Shown piece by piece: positions 44,650 to 52,937 of a stretch of 64,000 nt of DNA. A model generated the notes under the pieces. It made no database searches and had not been told where the DNA came from. It saw nothing but the letters and a program-made list of their open reading frames with translations. The stretch comes from Paraburkholderia sp. SOS3 (GTDB lineage Bacteria; Pseudomonadota; Gammaproteobacteria; Burkholderiales; Burkholderiaceae). The stretch's first letter is position 1. Each line of letters starts with the position of its first letter. The stretch is from positions 1,612,001 to 1,676,000 of the forward strand of contig NZ_CP018811.1 of NCBI RefSeq assembly GCF_001922345.1, written 5' to 3'. The position numbers and the translations under genes are program-made.

Positions 44650-45714
44650 GTGACTGATCTCGCGCAAACGAATCGTTCGGCGCAGACGGTTGCGCATGCA
44701 ATGACCTCGCGCCGCGCGGCCGCGATCTGGGCCATGCTCGCCGCGCTCGCACTGATTATCTTCGTCGCTTCGCTTGCGCTCGGCAGCGTGTCGATCGCGC
44801 CCGCGCGCGTGCTGGCGGCGCTCGTACCGGCGCCCGCATCCATGCATGGCGCGCCGGCCGATGTCGCCGGCGAGATTGTCCGCAGCTTGCGGCTGCCGCG
44901 CGCGCTGGCCGGCTTTGCATGCGGCGCACTGCTCGCGCTCGCAGGCGCGCTGCTGCAGGTGCTGTTGCGCAATCCGCTTGCCGAGCCTTATGTGCTCGGC
45001 GTCTCGGGCGGCGCCGCGACCTTTGCGCTGTTCGCGATGATGGCCGGCTGCGCGTGGTGGGTCGTCGATGCCAGCGCATGCGCCGGTGCGTTCGCGTCGA
45101 TCCTCTTCGTGCTCGGGCTCGCGCGCGGCGAACTGTGGCGCGGCGAACCGCAGGACACGTCGCCGCGACTGCTGCTGACGGGTGTCGTGATCGCCGCCGG
45201 CTGGGGCGCGGTCATCACGCTGCTGTTGACTGTCGCGCCCGAAAGCCGCCTGCGTGGCATGCTGTTCTGGCTGACCGGCGACCTGAACGGCGGCGCGCTG
45301 CCGTGGGCCGCGCTTGCGGCCGCAGTGCTCGCGATGGCCGCGATCGTGCCCGTCGCGCCGCAACTGAACGTGCTGTTGCGCAGCGATGCGGCCGCGCGTG
45401 CGCTCGGTGTGCCGGTCGTGCGCTTGCGCCTGCGCGTCTATCTCGTCGCATCGCTGGCGACGGCCGCGGCCGTGACGACCGGCGGTACGATCGGCTTTGT
45501 CGGTCTCGTCGTGCCGCATATGCTGCGGCTCGCATTCGGCAACGACCAGCGCATGCTGCTGCCCGCGGCCGCGCTCGGCGGCGGCGCCGCGGTGATGGGC
45601 GCGGACCTCGTCGCACGCACGGCGATCGCGCCCGCGCAATTGCCGGTCGGCGTGATCACCGCGCTCGCGGGCGTGCCAGTGTTCCTCTGGATGCTGTTGC
45701 ACAGGCGGCGATGA
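44650..45714 (+). CDS. btuC: Vitamin B12 ABC transporter permease (FecCD/BtuC family)
   Basis: A 354-residue FecCD-family permease with about ten helices. Family motifs are LRLPRALAGFACGALLALAG near residue 85, LAEPYVLGVSGG, and GTIGFVGLVVPHMLRL near the C-terminus. The gene context (btuD, cob genes, btuF) points to corrinoid uptake rather than siderophore uptake. The GTG at 44650 gives MTDLAQTNR; an ATG at 44701 is an alternative. Neither has a clear ribosome site. It overlaps btuD by four bases. Confidence 0.9.
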   Translation: MTDLAQTNRSAQTVAHAMTSRRAAAIWAMLAALALIIFVASLALGSVSIAPARVLAALVPAPASMHGAPADVAGEIVRSLRLPRALAGFACGALLALAGALLQVLLRNPLAEPYVLGVSGGAATFALFAMMAGCAWWVVDASACAGAFASILFVLGLARGELWRGEPQDTSPRLLLTGVVIAAGWGAVITLLLTVAPESRLRGMLFWLTGDLNGGALPWAALAAAVLAMAAIVPVAPQLNVLLRSDAAARALGVPVVRLRLRVYLVASLATAAAVTTGGTIGFVGLVVPHMLRLAFGNDQRMLLPAAALGGGAAVMGADLVARTAIAPAQLPVGVITALAGVPVFLWMLLHRRR

Positions 45715-46667
45715 TGAAGACCGATTCGAACGCAGCGTTCGCCGCCTCGCTCCGCGCGCAGCATCTGACCTTGCGCACGGGCACGCGCACGCTCGTCGAC
45801 GACTTCACGCATGTGTTTCATCCGGGCGAGATCTGGTGCATTGCCGGGCCGAACGGCGCGGGCAAGACGACCTTGATCGCGACGCTCGCGGGCCTCGTGC
45901 GCCCGGCTGCCGGCCATGTCGAAATCGACGGCACGCGCGTGGCCGACTGGCCATCCGCGCGTCTCGCGCAACGTCGCGCGTTGATGCCGCAAAGCGTGCA
46001 CGACGCGTTTAGCGCGAGTGTGCTCGACATCGTGTTGCTGAACCGTTTTCCGCATCTGATCGGCTGGGGCTGGGAGCGCGCCGACGATCGCGCGGCCGCC
46101 CAGGCGGCGCTCGCGCTATTGGGCCTCGCGGACTTCGCGCGGCGCGACGTGCTGTCGCTGTCGGGCGGCGAGCGCCAGCGTGTGGCGCTGGCGGCCGTGC
46201 TGTGCCAGGATGCGCCGCTGCTGTTGCTCGACGAGCCGCTTGCGCATCTCGATCTGCATCATCAGATCGACTGTCTCGAAGCGCTCACCGCATGGACGCA
46301 CGCGACGGGCGACGTGAAGCGTGAGGAGAAGCGCGAAGGGCAGCACGAAGATCAGCACGAATGGCAGCGCGCCGACCACGGCAACGACCACCGCGCGGCG
46401 CGCACGATCCTCTTCTCATGCCACGACCTCAATCTCGCCCGCCGCTTCGCGACGCACGCACTGCTGCTCGACGGCCGCGGCAGAATCGACGCCGGCCCCG
46501 CGCGCGACGTGCTGACGCCGGAACTCGCGAGTCGCGCGTTCGGCTATCCGCTCGCGCTGATCCGCGACGGGGACCACGAAGCGCTGGTTCCCGCGCTGCG
46601 GCCCTACACTGGAGCCCGCGCGATGCCGCCCATCACGCGCGCCGGCAACACACCGACTTCCCATTGA
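45711..46667 (+). CDS. btuD: Vitamin B12 ABC transporter ATP-binding protein
   Basis: A 318-residue ABC ATPase. Walker A GPNGAGKTT is at 46-54, the signature LSGGERQR near 150 and Walker B LLLLDEP near 168. A low-complexity insert of about 28 residues, rich in Glu, His and Gln (KREEKREGQHEDQHEWQ), sits after the D-loop at about 203-230, before the switch histidine in SCHDLNLA. At the DNA level it is a 12-bp-type repeat (46345-46372). It couples ATP hydrolysis to corrinoid import with BtuC. Four-base overlap with btuC; cobT starts 22 bases later. Confidence 0.9.
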   Translation: MMKTDSNAAFAASLRAQHLTLRTGTRTLVDDFTHVFHPGEIWCIAGPNGAGKTTLIATLAGLVRPAAGHVEIDGTRVADWPSARLAQRRALMPQSVHDAFSASVLDIVLLNRFPHLIGWGWERADDRAAAQAALALLGLADFARRDVLSLSGGERQRVALAAVLCQDAPLLLLDEPLAHLDLHHQIDCLEALTAWTHATGDVKREEKREGQHEDQHEWQRADHGNDHRAARTILFSCHDLNLARRFATHALLLDGRGRIDAGPARDVLTPELASRAFGYPLALIRDGDHEALVPALRPYTGARAMPPITRAGNTPTSH

Positions 46668-46689
46668 CGATCCTCACCCGATTCCATCC

Positions 46690-47742
46690 ATGAAACACGC
46701 GTATTTCCCGCCGTCCGTCGAAGCGCTCGATCAAACGATGCGTGCCGAACTGCAGCACATCATCGATACGAAGACGAAGCCGCCCGGCAGCCTCGGCCAG
46801 CTCGAAGCGCTCGCGCTGCAAATGGGCCTGATCCAGCGCACGGCGCGTCCGCGCATCGAACGTCCGGTGATGATCGTGTTCGCTGCCGATCACGGTGTCG
46901 CGGCAGAGGGCGTGAGCCCATATCCGCAGGAAGTCACCGCGCAGATGGTGCTGAATTTCCTTGCGGGCGGCGCGGCGATCAATGCGCTCGCCGCAGTCGC
47001 GGGCGTGACGCTCGAAGTCGTCAACGCGGGCGTGGCGACGCCGCTTCCGCCGGCGGCGCAATTCGTCGATATTCCGGTCGCACGCGGCACGCGCAATTTC
47101 GCCAACGAGCCGGCAATGACGCGTGACGAAGCACTGACCGCGCTGCAGGCCGGCGCGGCGCGCGTGCGGCATCACGCGTCGCTCGGCACGAACGTGATCG
47201 GCTTTGGCGAAATGGGGATCGCGAACACGTCGGCGGCTGCCTGCGTGATGAGCCGGCTCTGCGCGCTGCCGATCGATGCATGCGTCGGGCGCGGCACCGG
47301 TCTCGACGACGCGGGACTCGCGAAAAAGCGCGACGTGCTCGCCGCCGCGCTCGAACGTCATACGAACGCGCGCGAACCGCTCGATGTGCTCGCGACCTTC
47401 GGCGGCTTCGAGATCGCGATGATGGCGGGCGCTTACGTCGCGGCGGCGCAGGCGCGCATGACGATTCTCGTCGATGGCTTTATCGCCAGTGCTGCATTGC
47501 TCGTTGCGCTCGCGCTGGCGCCGGCCGTGCGCGACTACTGTGTGTTCGCGCACGCGTCGAACGAAACCGGGCATCGGCGCATGCTCGACCATCTGGGCGC
47601 GAAGCCGTTGCTCGCGCTCGACCTGCGCTTAGGCGAAGGGACCGGTGCGGCGCTTGCCGTGCCGCTCCTGCGCGCGGCCGCCGCCTTCATCAACGAGATG
47701 GCGAGTTTCGAATCGGCGGGTGTGGCGAATCGCGATGCGTGA
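46690..47742 (+). CDS. cobT: Nicotinate-nucleotide--dimethylbenzimidazole phosphoribosyltransferase
   Basis: A 350-residue CobT, which activates the lower-ligand base of cobalamin to its ribotide. Motifs: KPPGSLGQLE at the N-terminus, FAADHGVAAEGVSPYPQEVT, VIGFGEMGIANT and the catalytic glutamate in LRLGEGTG (about Glu316, the counterpart of Glu317 in the Salmonella enzyme). Start and length are family-typical. A short repeat-rich frame and cobS follow. Confidence 0.95.
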   Translation: MKHAYFPPSVEALDQTMRAELQHIIDTKTKPPGSLGQLEALALQMGLIQRTARPRIERPVMIVFAADHGVAAEGVSPYPQEVTAQMVLNFLAGGAAINALAAVAGVTLEVVNAGVATPLPPAAQFVDIPVARGTRNFANEPAMTRDEALTALQAGAARVRHHASLGTNVIGFGEMGIANTSAAACVMSRLCALPIDACVGRGTGLDDAGLAKKRDVLAAALERHTNAREPLDVLATFGGFEIAMMAGAYVAAAQARMTILVDGFIASAALLVALALAPAVRDYCVFAHASNETGHRRMLDHLGAKPLLALDLRLGEGTGAALAVPLLRAAAAFINEMASFESAGVANRDA

Positions 47743-47902
47743 CCAGCCATACACCGGCGGCTCGCAAGAACGGTCGCAGGAGCGACGGCACGAACGGTCG
47801 CACGAATGCGTGCATGAGCGAACCCGCGAGCGGACCCGTCGATGCTCGCCCGGCATGCGCACGCGCACCGAATCGTACGAAGGCGAAAGTGCACGACGAT
47901 GA
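47735..47902 (+). other. 55-codon ORF of tetrapeptide repeats bridging cobT and cobS
   Basis: An open frame that starts (ATG 47735) inside the cobT end and stops with an ATGA overlap on the cobS start. It reads MRDQPYTGGS and then six four-residue units (QERS, QERR, HERS, HECV, HERT, RERT). The DNA is a 12-bp tandem repeat, 47765-47836. It could couple cobS translation to cobT, or be a repeat expansion that happens to stay open. No homologous protein family is recognised. Confidence 0.4.
47765..47836. repeat. 12-bp tandem repeat, six copies, between cobT and cobS
   Basis: Six consecutive imperfect 12-mers (type CACGAACGGTCG: CAAGAACGGTCG, CAGGAGCGACGG, CACGAACGGTCG, CACGAATGCGTG, CATGAGCGAACC, CGCGAGCGGACC). 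The unit is four codons, so gains or losses would keep the 47735-47902 frame open. Confidence 0.85.
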
Positions 47903-48657
47903 ATCCGCTCGCTGAACTGCGTTACTTTTTTACCGCGCTCGGTTACTTCACGCGCGTGCCGGTGCCGCGCTGGGTCGGCTACGAGCCGCACTATCTGAAC
48001 GGCGCGGCGCGTTATTTCCCGCTGGTCGGCGTGATCGTCGGTGCGCTCGGCGCGCTCGTGTATCTCGCGGCGCTGCGTTTTTTTCCGCCGGGCATCGCCG
48101 TGCTGCTGTCGATGGCCGCGACGCTTTTCGTGACCGGCGCATTTCACGAGGACGGCCTTGCGGATTGCATCGATGCGTTCGGTGGTGCCTATTCGCGCGA
48201 AGATGTATTACGCATCATGCAAGACTCGCGCATCGGTGCTTTCGGCGCGATCGCACTGGTGGTTTCGCTCGCGCTGAAATGGCAGACGCTTGCGGTATTG
48301 CCGCCGTTGCGCGCAGCGTGGCTGATGCTTGCCGCGCATGCGGCAAGTCGCGCGTGTGCGATCAGCTACCTCGTCACGCTCGATTACGTGCGCGCCGAAG
48401 GCAAGGCAAAACCGGTCGCGCGGCCGATGACGCATGGCGCGTTTGCGTGTGCGCTGGCGTTAGGCGTGCCATGGATTTTCTGGCCCGACTGGCGCGAAGG
48501 TTGCTTGGTCGCCGCGGTGCTGTGCGCGCTGCGTATCGCGCTCGGCCGCTATTTCGTGCGGCGCATCGGCGGTTATACCGGCGATTGCCTCGGCTTCGCG
48601 CAGCAGGTCTTCGAACTGGCTATTTATCTGACGGGGGTCGCATGGATGTGGTCCTGA
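47899..48657 (+). CDS. cobS: Adenosylcobinamide-GDP ribazoletransferase (cobalamin synthase)
   Basis: A 252-residue integral membrane enzyme that joins adenosylcobinamide-GDP and alpha-ribazole to make cobalamin. The family motif HEDGLADCIDAFGG is present near residue 80, with VPVPRWVG and multiple helices. The ATG at 47899 (MNPLAELRYFFTALGYFTRV) is the family start. Its end overlaps the cobC start region (cobC ATG 48642 lies inside the last codons). Confidence 0.94.
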   Translation: MNPLAELRYFFTALGYFTRVPVPRWVGYEPHYLNGAARYFPLVGVIVGALGALVYLAALRFFPPGIAVLLSMAATLFVTGAFHEDGLADCIDAFGGAYSREDVLRIMQDSRIGAFGAIALVVSLALKWQTLAVLPPLRAAWLMLAAHAASRACAISYLVTLDYVRAEGKAKPVARPMTHGAFACALALGVPWIFWPDWREGCLVAAVLCALRIALGRYFVRRIGGYTGDCLGFAQQVFELAIYLTGVAWMWS

Positions 48658-49232
48658 TTCGTCACCCGGCTGTCAATGTCGATGCGGGTATCTGTTACGG
48701 AAACAGCGACGTGCCGCTCGCGGACGGCCCCGAGACGTCGGCCGAAGCGATCGCGGTGCGCCTCGCCACCTTGCAGGTGCCTGCGCCGCGCGTCGTGCTG
48801 ACGAGTCCGCTCACGCGCTGCGCGACGGTTGCCGCGGCGCTGGCGGGCAACTTCGGCTGTACCGCGAGCAGCGACGACAGTCTGAAGGAGATGGACTTCG
48901 GTACGTGGGAGTTGCAGCGCTGGGACGATATCGATCGCGCGCTGATCGATGCGTGGGCTGCCGATTTCGAAGGCGCGCGCGTGCATGGCGGCGAGAGCGT
49001 CGCGCAGTTCGTCACGCGTGTGCGCAGCTGGTTCGACGTGTACGAGCAGACGCGCGAGCTGAGTCCCGCGTATGTGGTCACGCATGCGGGCGTGATGCGC
49101 GTGATCGCGGCGCTGACGTTGAGGCTGACGGTGGACGTGTGTCTGCAATGGGCGCTCGATGCGAGCGCCGTCGTGTGGTTGAGGCGTAACGACGAGACGA
49201 TGAAGTGGGCGATCGTGCGGTGGAATGCGTGA
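48642..49232 (+). CDS. cobC: Histidine phosphatase, alpha-ribazole phosphatase
   Basis: A 196-residue phosphoglycerate-mutase-like phosphatase. The catalytic histidine is His8 (MDVVLIRHPAVN), the phosphate pocket arginine is in LTSPLTRC, and the second histidine is in VVTHAGVMRV. In this context it removes the phosphate from alpha-ribazole-5-phosphate or from cobalamin phosphate. It overlaps the end of cobS by 16 bases. It ends 4 bases before the btuF stop on the other strand. Confidence 0.9.
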   Translation: MDVVLIRHPAVNVDAGICYGNSDVPLADGPETSAEAIAVRLATLQVPAPRVVLTSPLTRCATVAAALAGNFGCTASSDDSLKEMDFGTWELQRWDDIDRALIDAWAADFEGARVHGGESVAQFVTRVRSWFDVYEQTRELSPAYVVTHAGVMRVIAALTLRLTVDVCLQWALDASAVVWLRRNDETMKWAIVRWNA

Positions 49233-49236
49233 TCGA

Positions 49237-50220
49237 CTATCGAGGTCTGCGCGAGCGCGCGATGTCGAGGTCTTCGCACAGTTGCGCCGCGCCTTGCGCA
49301 AGACGCGGCGTGGGGCGGTTGATCAGATCGCCGTCGATGGCAAAGAGGTTGTCGCGCGCCACCGCTGTGATCGCGGGCCATTGACGCCAGCTGTCGAGTT
49401 GCGGCAAGGCCGTATTCGATGCGGTTGCGCCCGGCGCCGCGGTGACGATCGCTTCGGGATTCGCGGCGAGCACGGCTTCGGTCGATACGGTCGGCACCAG
49501 CGGTTCGAGCTGCGCGAACACATTGCGTCCGCCGCATAGCGCGATCACGTCGCTGAGCAGGTGCGTGCCGTTCAGGGTCATGAGCGGGCGCTCCCACACT
49601 TCATAGAACACGCTGACCGGCGGCTTGCCCGCGTAGCGGGCGCGCAAGCGCGCGATGTTCTTCCGGTAATCGTTTGCGGCCTCGTTCGCCGCGGACGATG
49701 TGCCCAGCAGCTCGCCGAGCTTCGTCAACGTGGTTGCGACATCGTCGAGATGGCGCGGCTCGCTGAAAAAGAGCGGCACATGCAGCTCGCGCAGCTGTTC
49801 GATCTGCCGTTGCGCATTGCCGTGCCGCCACACGACGATCAGGTCGGGCCGCAGCGCGACGATGCGTTCGAGATCGAGCGCCGTGTTGTCGCCGACGCGC
49901 GGCAACTGCTTCGCTTCGGGCGGGTAATCGCTGTAGCTGACCGCGCCGACGATCGTTGCTGCGCCGCCTGCCGCGTAGAGAAGTTCGGTCGTGTGCGGGG
50001 CGAGGCTGATGACGCGTCGGGCGGGCGTCGTCAGCGTGACGGTGGCGCCGGTGTCGTCGGTAACGGTGATGGGCGCTGCGGCGGCGATCGCGGTGTGCGC
50101 GACCGCGACCGCGATAGACGCGATAGACGCGATGCGCGCGGCGCAGGTGGCGCGCGCCGCCAGCACGGCGCGAGAGCAAACGCTCGTGAACGCTGACCCG
50201 CGCGATGGCCGCACGCGCAT
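49237..50220 (-). CDS. btuF: Cobalamin-binding periplasmic protein
   Basis: A 327-residue class III (BtuF/FhuD-like) binding protein. An N-terminal signal-type stretch is extended by a 9-bp repeat (IASIASIA). The mature part begins near APITVTDDTGATVTLTTPAR and has RRVISLAPHTTELLYAAGG and VVWRHGNAQRQIEQL. It delivers corrinoid to BtuCD. The start at 50220 (MRVRPSRGS) lies 4 bases after the cobD stop; longer in-frame starts overlap cobD. Confidence 0.88.
   Translation of the reverse strand: MRVRPSRGSAFTSVCSRAVLAARATCAARIASIASIAVAVAHTAIAAAAPITVTDDTGATVTLTTPARRVISLAPHTTELLYAAGGAATIVGAVSYSDYPPEAKQLPRVGDNTALDLERIVALRPDLIVVWRHGNAQRQIEQLRELHVPLFFSEPRHLDDVATTLTKLGELLGTSSAANEAANDYRKNIARLRARYAGKPPVSVFYEVWERPLMTLNGTHLLSDVIALCGGRNVFAQLEPLVPTVSTEAVLAANPEAIVTAAPGATASNTALPQLDSWRQWPAITAVARDNLFAIDGDLINRPTPRLAQGAAQLCEDLDIARSRRPR
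50111..50137. repeat. 9-bp tandem repeat (GCGATAGAC) inside the btuF signal region
   Basis: Three consecutive units (two exact GCGATAGAC, one GCGATGCGC). On the coding (minus) strand they give the IASIASIA segment of the BtuF signal peptide, so copy-number change would alter signal length in frame. Confidence 0.75.
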
Positions 50221-50224
50221 GACT

Positions 50225-51262
50225 TTATCGCGACGCATGCGTATCGATCTCGCGCACACTTTGCGCTAGCGCGAGTTCGAGCCGCGTCCATCCGTCTTCC
50301 GTCGCGGGCAGCCCGACGCGTACGCTCGCCTGCTGCGCGAAGTAACGCGTCCAGATGCCGCGTTGCGCGAGCGCGCGATGCAACGCGTGCGCGCGAGTAT
50401 CGGCGCTCCAGGCGAAAAGCGGCGTCGCATGCACGCTCAGACCTTGCGCATGCAACAGCGCGGCGAGTCGCGCGCCGTCCTCGGCGAGCCGCGCGCGCAT
50501 TTCGCATTGCCACGCGGTATCCGCAAGCGCCGCCGCTACCGCATGACGCGCAGGCCCGTTCACGGTCCATGCACCGAGCGTTGCGCGCAGCGCGTCGAGC
50601 AGCGCGGGCGCCGCCAGCACGAATCCCGCGCGCGCACCGGCGAGGCCGAAGAACTTGCCCGGCGAGCGCAGCACGACGAGTCCCGGCCGCGCAGTGAACG
50701 AGGCGAGCGACGCCGACGGCGCGGGCATCGCATCGGCGAACGCTTCGTCGACGAGCAAGGTGCCGCCGCGTGCCGACAATTGCGCGTGCCACTCGAGCAG
50801 CGTGTTCGCGCTCGCGTAATCGGCGGTCGGATTATTCGGGTTCACGATCACCGCATGCGTGATTGCGTCGGGCGGCGCGGCGCGCGTCGCATCGAGCGGC
50901 GCGATTTCGTGTCCCGCGCGCGAGAAAGCCGGCGCGTACTCGCTGTAGGTCAGCGGCGCGATGCCGGCCGTCGCGCGCGGCAGCAACGCGGGCAGCGCGC
51001 GAATCGCCGCCTGGCTGCCTGCTACGGGCAGTACATGCGATGCGTCAGGCGCGCCATAGTAGCGCGCGGCCAGTGCGGCGAAGCCGTCGCCGTCGTCGGG
51101 CAGGCGGCGCCACGCGTCGGCCGGAACCGGCGGCACCGGATAGCCGTGCGGATTGATGCCCGTCGACAGATCGAGCCACGCCTCGTACGGAATGCCGTAG
51201 AGGCCCGCGGCTTCGTGCAGGTTGCCGCCATGGGTGATCGGGGAAGCGGGGGTGTCGGTCAT
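50225..51262 (-). CDS. cobD: Threonine-phosphate decarboxylase (cobalamin aminopropanol arm)
   Basis: A 345-residue PLP-dependent fold-type I enzyme of the histidinol-phosphate aminotransferase family. It makes aminopropanol phosphate from threonine phosphate for the nucleotide loop. The PLP lysine is Lys203 (RSPGKFFGLAG), with VNPNNPT and the ITHGGNLHEAA N-terminal motif. The start at 51262 (MTDTPASPITHGG) is preferred to 51316, which would add MPYMPYM repeat residues encoded by a 9-bp repeat (51297-51323). btuF follows after 4 bases. Also called CobC in the aerobic nomenclature. Confidence 0.9.
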   Translation of the reverse strand: MTDTPASPITHGGNLHEAAGLYGIPYEAWLDLSTGINPHGYPVPPVPADAWRRLPDDGDGFAALAARYYGAPDASHVLPVAGSQAAIRALPALLPRATAGIAPLTYSEYAPAFSRAGHEIAPLDATRAAPPDAITHAVIVNPNNPTADYASANTLLEWHAQLSARGGTLLVDEAFADAMPAPSASLASFTARPGLVVLRSPGKFFGLAGARAGFVLAAPALLDALRATLGAWTVNGPARHAVAAALADTAWQCEMRARLAEDGARLAALLHAQGLSVHATPLFAWSADTRAHALHRALAQRGIWTRYFAQQASVRVGLPATEDGWTRLELALAQSVREIDTHASR

Positions 51263-51296
51263 GGAGTCGGTCAACATGTGCGGCGCGCTGGTGAGC

Positions 51297-51323
51297 ATGT
51301 ACGGCATGTACGGCATGGACGTA
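51297..51323. repeat. 9-bp tandem repeat (ATGTACGGC) upstream of cobD
   Basis: Two exact ATGTACGGC units and a third diverged one (ATGGACGTA) in the gap between cbiB and cobD. On the minus strand this supplies repeated CAT/ATG triplets in the possible 5' extension of cobD. Confidence 0.6.
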
Positions 51324-51326
51324 TCG

Positions 51327-52262
51327 CTATGCCTGGAACGGCACGCTCGTCAGCGCGAGCACGATCAGCACGGCGAGCCACAGGATTTCCGTGCGCTCGA
51401 CAAGCGCAAGCGCGGCATGCACGTGCGTGGCGCCCGGCGGTTCGCCCGCGCCCAACGTCGGCCGCCGCTCGACTTCGCCGTTATAGACGGCCGGCCCGCC
51501 GATCAGCACGTTGAGGCTCCCCGCGCCGGAGGCCATCACCGGGCCCGCGTTCGGGCTGTCCCAGCGCGGCGCCTGCTCGCGCCAGCAACGCCAGGCGGTG
51601 CGCGTATCGCCGAGCAGCGCGTAGCTCGCGGCAGTCAGACGCGCGGGCGCCCAGTTCAGCACATCGTCGATGCGTGCGGCGGCCCAGCCGAAGCGCAGAT
51701 AACGCGGCGTGCGGTAGCCCCACATCGCATCGAGCGTATTCGCGAGACGAAACGCGAGCGCACCGGGGCCGCCGAACACCGCGAACCAGAAGAGCGCGCC
51801 GAACACGGCGTCGTTGCCGTTTTCGAGCGCCGATTCGACGGCGGCGCGCGCCAGCGCCGGTTCGTCCGCGTGTGCGGTGTCGCGCGACACGATCCGCGAC
51901 GTCAGTTCGCGCGCCTCGTCGAGATCGCGCCGCCCGAGTGCCAGCGCGATCGGTGCGATATGCTCGCGCAGGCTGCGCGCGCCGAGCGCGAACCACAACA
52001 GCGCGACGTGCAGCACGCAGGCGAGCGTCAGCGGCAGAATCTCGACGAGCAGCCACGAGACCGCGACGGGCGGCACCACGGCCAGCATCCAGGCGGCGAG
52101 CCCCGCGGGGCGGCCGCGGCGGCCCGTGTTGTAGTGGGCTTCGAGCCGCATCGCGAGGCGGCCGAATGCTTCGAGTGGATGATGGCGGCGCGGCTCGCCC
52201 AACCAGCGGTCGACGATCATTGCGGCGGTCGCGCACGCGGCGATCAGAGGCATCGACAGCAT
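51327..52262 (-). CDS. cbiB: Adenosylcobinamide-phosphate synthase
   Basis: A 311-residue CbiB/CobD-type membrane enzyme that attaches aminopropanol (phosphate) to adenosylcobyric acid. Conserved parts are EPRRHHPLEAFGRLA near the N-terminus, ALESAL-type AAVESALENGNDAVFGALFW, and RLTAASYALLGDT; about five helices. The start is 3 bases after the cobU stop on the same strand, in the run cobU-cbiB-cobD-btuF. Confidence 0.92.
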   Translation of the reverse strand: MLSMPLIAACATAAMIVDRWLGEPRRHHPLEAFGRLAMRLEAHYNTGRRGRPAGLAAWMLAVVPPVAVSWLLVEILPLTLACVLHVALLWFALGARSLREHIAPIALALGRRDLDEARELTSRIVSRDTAHADEPALARAAVESALENGNDAVFGALFWFAVFGGPGALAFRLANTLDAMWGYRTPRYLRFGWAAARIDDVLNWAPARLTAASYALLGDTRTAWRCWREQAPRWDSPNAGPVMASGAGSLNVLIGGPAVYNGEVERRPTLGAGEPPGATHVHAALALVERTEILWLAVLIVLALTSVPFQA

Positions 52263-52265
52263 CGT

Positions 52266-52841
52266 TCAACGGCCCTTTGCGTGCGGCGACGCTTCGTTCG
52301 GAACGGCGCCCTTCAGCGCCAACGGCAAACCCGCGACCATCAGCGTAACAGTCGACGCGCGTGCGGCGATGCGCTGATTGAGCCGGCCGAGTTCGTCTAC
52401 ATAGAGCCGTGTCGCCGCGCCAAGCGGTACGACGCCAAGCCCGATCTCGTTGCTGACGACGATCACTTTCGCTTGCGCGGCGGCCAACGCCGCATCGAGT
52501 GCGTCAAAACGCTGTGGATAGTCCGCGGCAGGCGCTGCGCCATCGGCGGGGCACAGAAGGTTGGCGAGCCACAGCGTCAGACAGTCGACGAGGATGCAGT
52601 GACCGGGCGCATCGGCGGCGCCGAGCGCGGCCGCAAGGTCGAGCGGCGCTTCGACGATGCGCCAGTGCGCGGGCCGCCGTGCGCGGTGCAGTTCGACGCG
52701 CGCGGCGAATTCGGCGTCGGCAACGCGTGCGGTGGCGATATAGGTGACGGGGCACGCGCTGTCGCTCGCGAGCCGTTCGGCGTGCGCGCTCTTGCCCGAG
52801 CGCGCGCCGCCGACGATAAAGGTGACGTCCGGTGAAATCAT
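52266..52841 (-). CDS. cobU: Adenosylcobinamide kinase/guanylyltransferase
   Basis: A 191-residue bifunctional CobU/CobP. It phosphorylates adenosylcobinamide and then adds GMP. The P-loop GGARSGKS is at 11-18, followed by PVTYIATA and a HRARRPAHWRIVEAPLDL segment with the guanylated histidine region. The ATG at 52841 (MISPDVTFIVGG) is preferred over longer in-frame starts. First gene of the minus-strand cobalamin operon; divergent from cobQ. Confidence 0.93.
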   Translation of the reverse strand: MISPDVTFIVGGARSGKSAHAERLASDSACPVTYIATARVADAEFAARVELHRARRPAHWRIVEAPLDLAAALGAADAPGHCILVDCLTLWLANLLCPADGAAPAADYPQRFDALDAALAAAQAKVIVVSNEIGLGVVPLGAATRLYVDELGRLNQRIAARASTVTLMVAGLPLALKGAVPNEASPHAKGR

Positions 52842-52937
52842 GCGCGTGATTGTACCGGCGCGATGCAATAATGCGGCCTTCGCCCTGTTTGTTTTCAGTG
52901 CGCGACGCGTCGCCGTCGCGCGCACTGCCTCCTGACC

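Noticed and set aside
44336..44653. A 105-codon plus-strand frame ending on the btuC start
   Set aside because: Arg/Pro-rich composition, no ribosome site and no recognisable family.
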